Origin: Turicibacter sp. UBA7094
GTDB lineage: Bacteria; Bacillota_I; Bacilli_A; MOL361; Turicibacteraceae
DNA length: 16,939 nucleotides
Assembly: GCA_002493395.1 (NCBI GenBank)
Contig: DKYS01000007.1
Coordinates: 1-16,939 of the forward strand
Direction of reading: 5' to 3'
The notes under the pieces are model-generated. The model did no database searches and was not told where the DNA came from. It saw only the letters and a list, made by a program, of their open reading frames with translations. Below, in pieces: positions 13,975 through 16,939 of the stretch (its first letter is position 1; the number at the start of each line of letters is the position of its first letter). The position numbers were made by a program, and so were the translations under genes.

Positions 13975-14030
13975 AAAAAGACACCGATGTACGTCCCTTT
14001 GCGGGTAAACATCTGTGTCTTTTTCTTTTT
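13975..14030. terminator. Bidirectional terminator between the HAD gene and feoB
   Basis: AAAAAGACAC (13975-13984) pairs with GTGTCTTTTT (14015-14024), with inner GATGT/ACATC (13986-13990 with 14009-14013) and CCC/GGG near the tip. A T-rich tract follows on the plus strand and TTTTTAAAT on the minus strand, so it can serve both converging genes. Confidence 0.8.
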
Positions 14031-14100
14031 TCGTGCGTGTGATTTAAAGGGGGAATTTTTTAAAAGCGCGACTTCTAGGGCATGAGTGAGGGTCCTCCTC

Positions 14101-16233
14101 TTACACCCAACCAAAGAGTTGAAAAATGAGCGTATTGATGAAACAGAGTAAAAATCCAATAAGCGTTGGAATGAGGAAAGCAAGAATCGCCCATTTATAT
14201 CCACCCGTTTCTTTTTTGATTGTCATGAGGGTTGTCGAACATGGCCAATGGCAAAGCGTAAAGAGTAAAACATTGATCCCGGTCAGTAATGTCCATCCAT
14301 GCCCAGTTAAAATTTGGCTAAGGGAAAGAATGCTATCAAATTCAACCATCACGCCACTCGATAAGTAAGACATGAGTAGAATAGGAATGACAATTTCATT
14401 TGCAGGAATCCCTAAGATAAACGCCATTAAAATAAATCCATCAAGTCCAATTAACGTCGCAAAGGGATTGAGAAAGTTTGCGATATGGGTTAAAAGACTC
14501 AAATCGTTAACATAAAGGTGATTTAAGCACCAAATCATGATCCCCGCTGGAATGGCGATCATCACGGCACGTCCTAAGACGAAAAGTGTTCGATCAATAA
14601 TAGACGTGTAAAGAATCCGACCAAGTTGGGGTGTACGATAGGGAGGTAATTCAAGGGTAAAAGAGGAAGGGACGCCTTTAAGAATGGTTTTTGATAGAAG
14701 GTAGGAGACGCCTAAAGTGATGAAGACGCCTAAAATAACAATCAGACCTACAACGAGGGCACTCGCAAGTGTTCCATTGATGGGACCAAGGTCCACATTT
14801 AAAAGGAGGACACTCGCGATGGCGATAATGGTCGGAAAACGTCCGTTACAAATCATAAAGTTATTCGTTAAAATGGCGATTAGTTTTTCACGAGGGGATT
14901 CGATAATCCGGCAACCAATGATCCCGGCGGCGTTACAGCCAAACCCCATACACATAGTCAGGCACTGTTTTCCATGAGCACACGCTTTTTTAAATAAATG
15001 ATCTAAGTTAAAAGCGACGCGTGGTAAATAACCTAAATCTTCAAGGGCTGTAAATAGCGGAAAGAAGATGGCCATAGGGGGGAGCATCACAGAAATAACA
15101 TTGGCAAGTGTCTGATAAACACCGTTTAAAAGCAATTCATATAACCATTGGGGGGTGTGAATGGCCGTTAAAAAATGGCTGATGTAACGGCCGAGGAACG
15201 CAAAAAAGTTAGATAGAAGTTCGGATGGAATATTGGCTCCTGCAATCGTTAGCCAAAGAATTCCTAGTAAAAGCAAGAGCATTAAAGGAATGCCAAAGCG
15301 CTTAGAGGTAATCCAGGTATCAATTTTTAAATCCCGCTCACGTGCTAACTGTTGTTTGTCGAGTAAATAAACATAATTTCGTTTGATTTCTTCGGCTTTA
15401 GCGTAACTGATCTCGGTCAAGTGATCTCGAATTTCATCTTTAGCTAATGATCGAGGTAACGTTTTTTCAATTTGAATTAATTCATCCGCTTCCTCTGGAC
15501 TTAAATAGCGGTTCATAGATTGGTAAATACTTTCGTTTCCATCGATCAGACGAAGGGCGAGCCATCTGGGATTGAGATTTTTATAGTTGTTAGCGAGAAG
15601 GGGAAGGAGTTGGTGGATATGACGCTCTGTCTCTTCGTTATATGTAAGGGGTTGGTAATCGAAGGGGTAGTTATTGTTAATGATTTGATCAAGGGTTGTG
15701 GTCAATTCATCAAGTCCTAATTTACTGCGGGCTGAGGTTAAAACAACAGGGACTCCTAGTTCTTGTTCAATGGCACGACGATCGACAACGATTCCTTTTT
15801 TTTCTGCCTCATCAATCAGATTGATGCATAAAATGACTCGGGTCGTGAGTTCCATTATTTGAAAGGCAAGGTGTAAATTGCGTTCAAGGGCAGTGGCATC
15901 TGTGACAACGACAACTGCATCGGGTTGTCCAAAACAAATGAAATCTCTTGCCACTAACTCTTCTTCCGATGTGGCGAATAAAGAGTAGGTTCCAGGTAGA
16001 TCAACAAGCACGTAATCATGCTCCTTCGTTTTAAATTCTCCCCGGGCATTTGTCACCGTTTTTCCAGGCCAGTTTCCTGTGTGTTGATGTAGCCCTGTCA
16101 AAGCATTAAAGACAGTACTTTTACCGGTATTTGGGTTACCTGCAAGGGCAATGACGAACTGATCTTCGGTTTTATCGATGGCGAATAAATCTTGTAAGGC
16201 TTCCCTTTTGGTTGAACGATAGGTTAATCCCAT
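14101..16233 (-). CDS. feoB: Ferrous iron transport protein B
   Basis: Membrane GTPase-coupled Fe(II) uptake protein, 710 aa. The N-terminal G domain has G1 GNPNTGKST (32-40), HTGNWPGKTVT switch I (51-61), G3 DLPG (78-81), G4 NLIDEA (138-143) and G5 SAR (167-169), followed by the helical guanine-dissociation-inhibitor segment (about 190-290). From about residue 313 the protein is a multi-helix membrane domain with two Gate-like blocks, including CMGFGCNAAGIIGC (428-441) and CNGRFPTI (462-469). This is the CNAAGI variant; many FeoBs have CNVPA. The ATG follows AAGGAGG on the minus strand (about 16241-16247). It lies 15 bases after feoA; no feoC is present. Confidence 0.96.
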   Translation of the reverse strand: MGLTYRSTKREALQDLFAIDKTEDQFVIALAGNPNTGKSTVFNALTGLHQHTGNWPGKTVTNARGEFKTKEHDYVLVDLPGTYSLFATSEEELVARDFICFGQPDAVVVVTDATALERNLHLAFQIMELTTRVILCINLIDEAEKKGIVVDRRAIEQELGVPVVLTSARSKLGLDELTTTLDQIINNNYPFDYQPLTYNEETERHIHQLLPLLANNYKNLNPRWLALRLIDGNESIYQSMNRYLSPEEADELIQIEKTLPRSLAKDEIRDHLTEISYAKAEEIKRNYVYLLDKQQLARERDLKIDTWITSKRFGIPLMLLLLLGILWLTIAGANIPSELLSNFFAFLGRYISHFLTAIHTPQWLYELLLNGVYQTLANVISVMLPPMAIFFPLFTALEDLGYLPRVAFNLDHLFKKACAHGKQCLTMCMGFGCNAAGIIGCRIIESPREKLIAILTNNFMICNGRFPTIIAIASVLLLNVDLGPINGTLASALVVGLIVILGVFITLGVSYLLSKTILKGVPSSFTLELPPYRTPQLGRILYTSIIDRTLFVLGRAVMIAIPAGIMIWCLNHLYVNDLSLLTHIANFLNPFATLIGLDGFILMAFILGIPANEIVIPILLMSYLSSGVMVEFDSILSLSQILTGHGWTLLTGINVLLFTLCHWPCSTTLMTIKKETGGYKWAILAFLIPTLIGFLLCFINTLIFQLFGWV

Positions 16234-16248
16234 ACAAATTCCTCCTTA

Positions 16249-16485
16249 TCAATCATGAATTGGTTGAACCATAATCAAGCTTCCCTCCTCCTCGCGCAAG
16301 GCAATCATTGCACCTCTAATGTTATAGACCGTTAAATTATTTTTAGGGCCTTTTTTTATCACATCAATTAAAGCTCCAGTTGTGACACCAAGGGCCAGTA
16401 ATCGCTCACGTAAAACACCTGTTGCGATAAGTTTAGCGACTTTAACCGTTGTTTGGCATTCAACTTCGCTTAATTTTTTCAGCAT
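16249..16485 (-). CDS. feoA: Ferrous iron transport protein A
   Basis: Small cytoplasmic SH3-like partner of FeoB needed for Fe(II) uptake. The core has LIATGVLRERLLALGVTTGALIDVIKKGP followed by LTVYNIRGAMIALREEEGSLIMV, the usual FeoA pattern of a turn-rich beta barrel. The preferred start is the minus-strand ATG at 16485, eight bases after GGAG (16494-16497), giving 78 aa. GTG at 16494 and ATG at 16491 are in frame but touch or overlap that site. It is the first gene of a feoA-feoB operon. A possible minus-strand promoter is TTGAAT-17-GTTAAT (about 16552-16580). Confidence 0.93.
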   Translation of the reverse strand: MLKKLSEVECQTTVKVAKLIATGVLRERLLALGVTTGALIDVIKKGPKNNLTVYNIRGAMIALREEEGSLIMVQPIHD

Positions 16486-16596
16486 AGTCATCACTCCATT
16501 ACTTGATTTAATAGGGCTAACGTTTATCTAAAAGGAAATCGATCCAAAAGGATTAACTATTTCTTTCACGAGTCATTCAATAGGGGGGGATAAATT

Positions 16597-16610
16597 TTAG
16601 CCGCGGCTAA
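16597..16610. promoter_or_regulatory. TTAGCCGCGGCTAA palindrome in the feoA/Asp23 divergent region
   Basis: A perfect 14-bp palindrome that stands out by its GC-rich centre in AT-rich DNA. The TTAG/CTAA ends recall DtxR/IdeR-type metalloregulator sites (TTAGGTTAGCCTAACC-like). It sits about 110 bases upstream of feoA, just above its possible -35. Assignment to a metal regulator is inference. Confidence 0.4.
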
Positions 16611-16715
16611 CAGATGAAAGGCTAGTCGGTATAGTATATGAAGCTTCATCAAATGGGTGATAGTAAATGGACATTCTTCTCATTTACAGTTTTTTCTTTC
16701 CTGCAGGGATAGTAT

Positions 16716-16744
16716 TTGCACAACGGTTCAAACTATAGTATTAT
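16716..16744 (+). promoter_or_regulatory. Promoter of the Asp23/Gls24 gene
   Basis: TTGCAC (16716-16721), a 17-base spacer and TATTAT (16739-16744) lie 34 bases before the start codon, a good sigma-A match. Confidence 0.6.
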
Positions 16745-16778
16745 TATAGTAGTTGCATATGATTGGAGGAGAATGGTG

Positions 16779-16939
16779 ATGGCTGTTTCAAAGTATTATC
16801 GTATTGACGAAGCAAATCAAGAAATTGGGAATATCGAAATTCATTCACAGGTTTTTGAAGTGATTGCTCACAATGCGACAGCAGAAATTGATGGAGTTTC
16901 AAAAATGTTTGAAAGTATTTCACAATCAATTGCCGATAC
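16779..16939 (+). CDS. Asp23/Gls24 family envelope stress protein (partial, runs off the window)
   Basis: The first 53 codons of a DUF322-type protein. IEIHSQVFEVIAHNATAEIDGV (about 19-40) is the family's opening strand-helix block, comparable to IHNQVIELIAAKAALEVEGV in relatives. These are cytoplasmic proteins linked to envelope stress or lipid metabolism control. The start is ATG at 16779, seven bases after GGAGGAG (16765-16771); ATG at 16773 is too close. In many Firmicutes the YqhY member precedes nusB, which could be checked just beyond the right edge. Confidence 0.8.
   Translation, partial: MAVSKYYRIDEANQEIGNIEIHSQVFEVIAHNATAEIDGVSKMFESISQSIAD

Noticed and set aside
13950..14204. An 84-codon minus-strand frame overlapping the end of feoB
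   Set aside because: It covers the bidirectional terminator and the feoB 3' end in another frame; a shadow frame.

Overview
The window looks like chromosome from a low-GC, endospore-forming Firmicute. The reasons are the AT-rich intergenic DNA, strong AAGGAGG-type ribosome binding sites, frequent GTG and TTG starts, factor-independent terminators after most units, a small acid-soluble spore protein (SASP) gene, a sigma-G-like forespore promoter, and Gram-positive gene types (AmiCDEF-type peptide importer, Asp23/Gls24 protein). A Turicibacter-like host is my best guess, but that is inference from general resemblance and was not tested.

Layout. 1-2435: M32 carboxypeptidase, then a GNAT acetyltransferase, each with its own terminator. 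2477-4160: a stand-alone GH32 sucrose-6-phosphate hydrolase behind a promoter with an operator-like site. 4167-5300: methylglyoxal synthase and a second GNAT protein, ending in paired GTAACCGGTTAC palindromes and a perfect 22-bp hairpin. 5301-7190: glutamate racemase, an uncharacterised 148-aa protein with a coiled-coil tail, and a divergent alpha/beta-type SASP. 7191-11977: an oligopeptide ABC importer (two permeases, two ATPases, no binding protein) behind a leader of about 180 nt with structure potential, closed by an unusual long-loop terminator. 12029-12861: an intracellular amidase-fold protein and a small cysteine-containing protein with a sigma-G-like promoter. 13028-13902: a Cof-type HAD phosphatase. 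14101-16485 (minus strand): feoA-feoB ferrous iron uptake, convergent with the HAD gene and divergent from a partial Asp23/Gls24 gene at the right edge.

How the genes work together. This is mostly housekeeping and nutrient acquisition: peptide import plus a cytoplasmic carboxypeptidase, sucrose-phosphate cleavage plus the methylglyoxal overflow shunt, D-glutamate supply for the wall, and iron uptake. Two separate spots (6924 and 12638) carry small spore-protein-like genes sharing an EFxxE(F/W)AS motif. The least explained material is regulatory: the opp leader, the AACCGGTT palindrome pair, and the TTAGCCGCGGCTAA palindrome between feoA and the Asp23 gene. I found no CRISPR array, tRNA, rRNA, insertion sequence or phage module, and no strong case for a wholly new multi-gene system.
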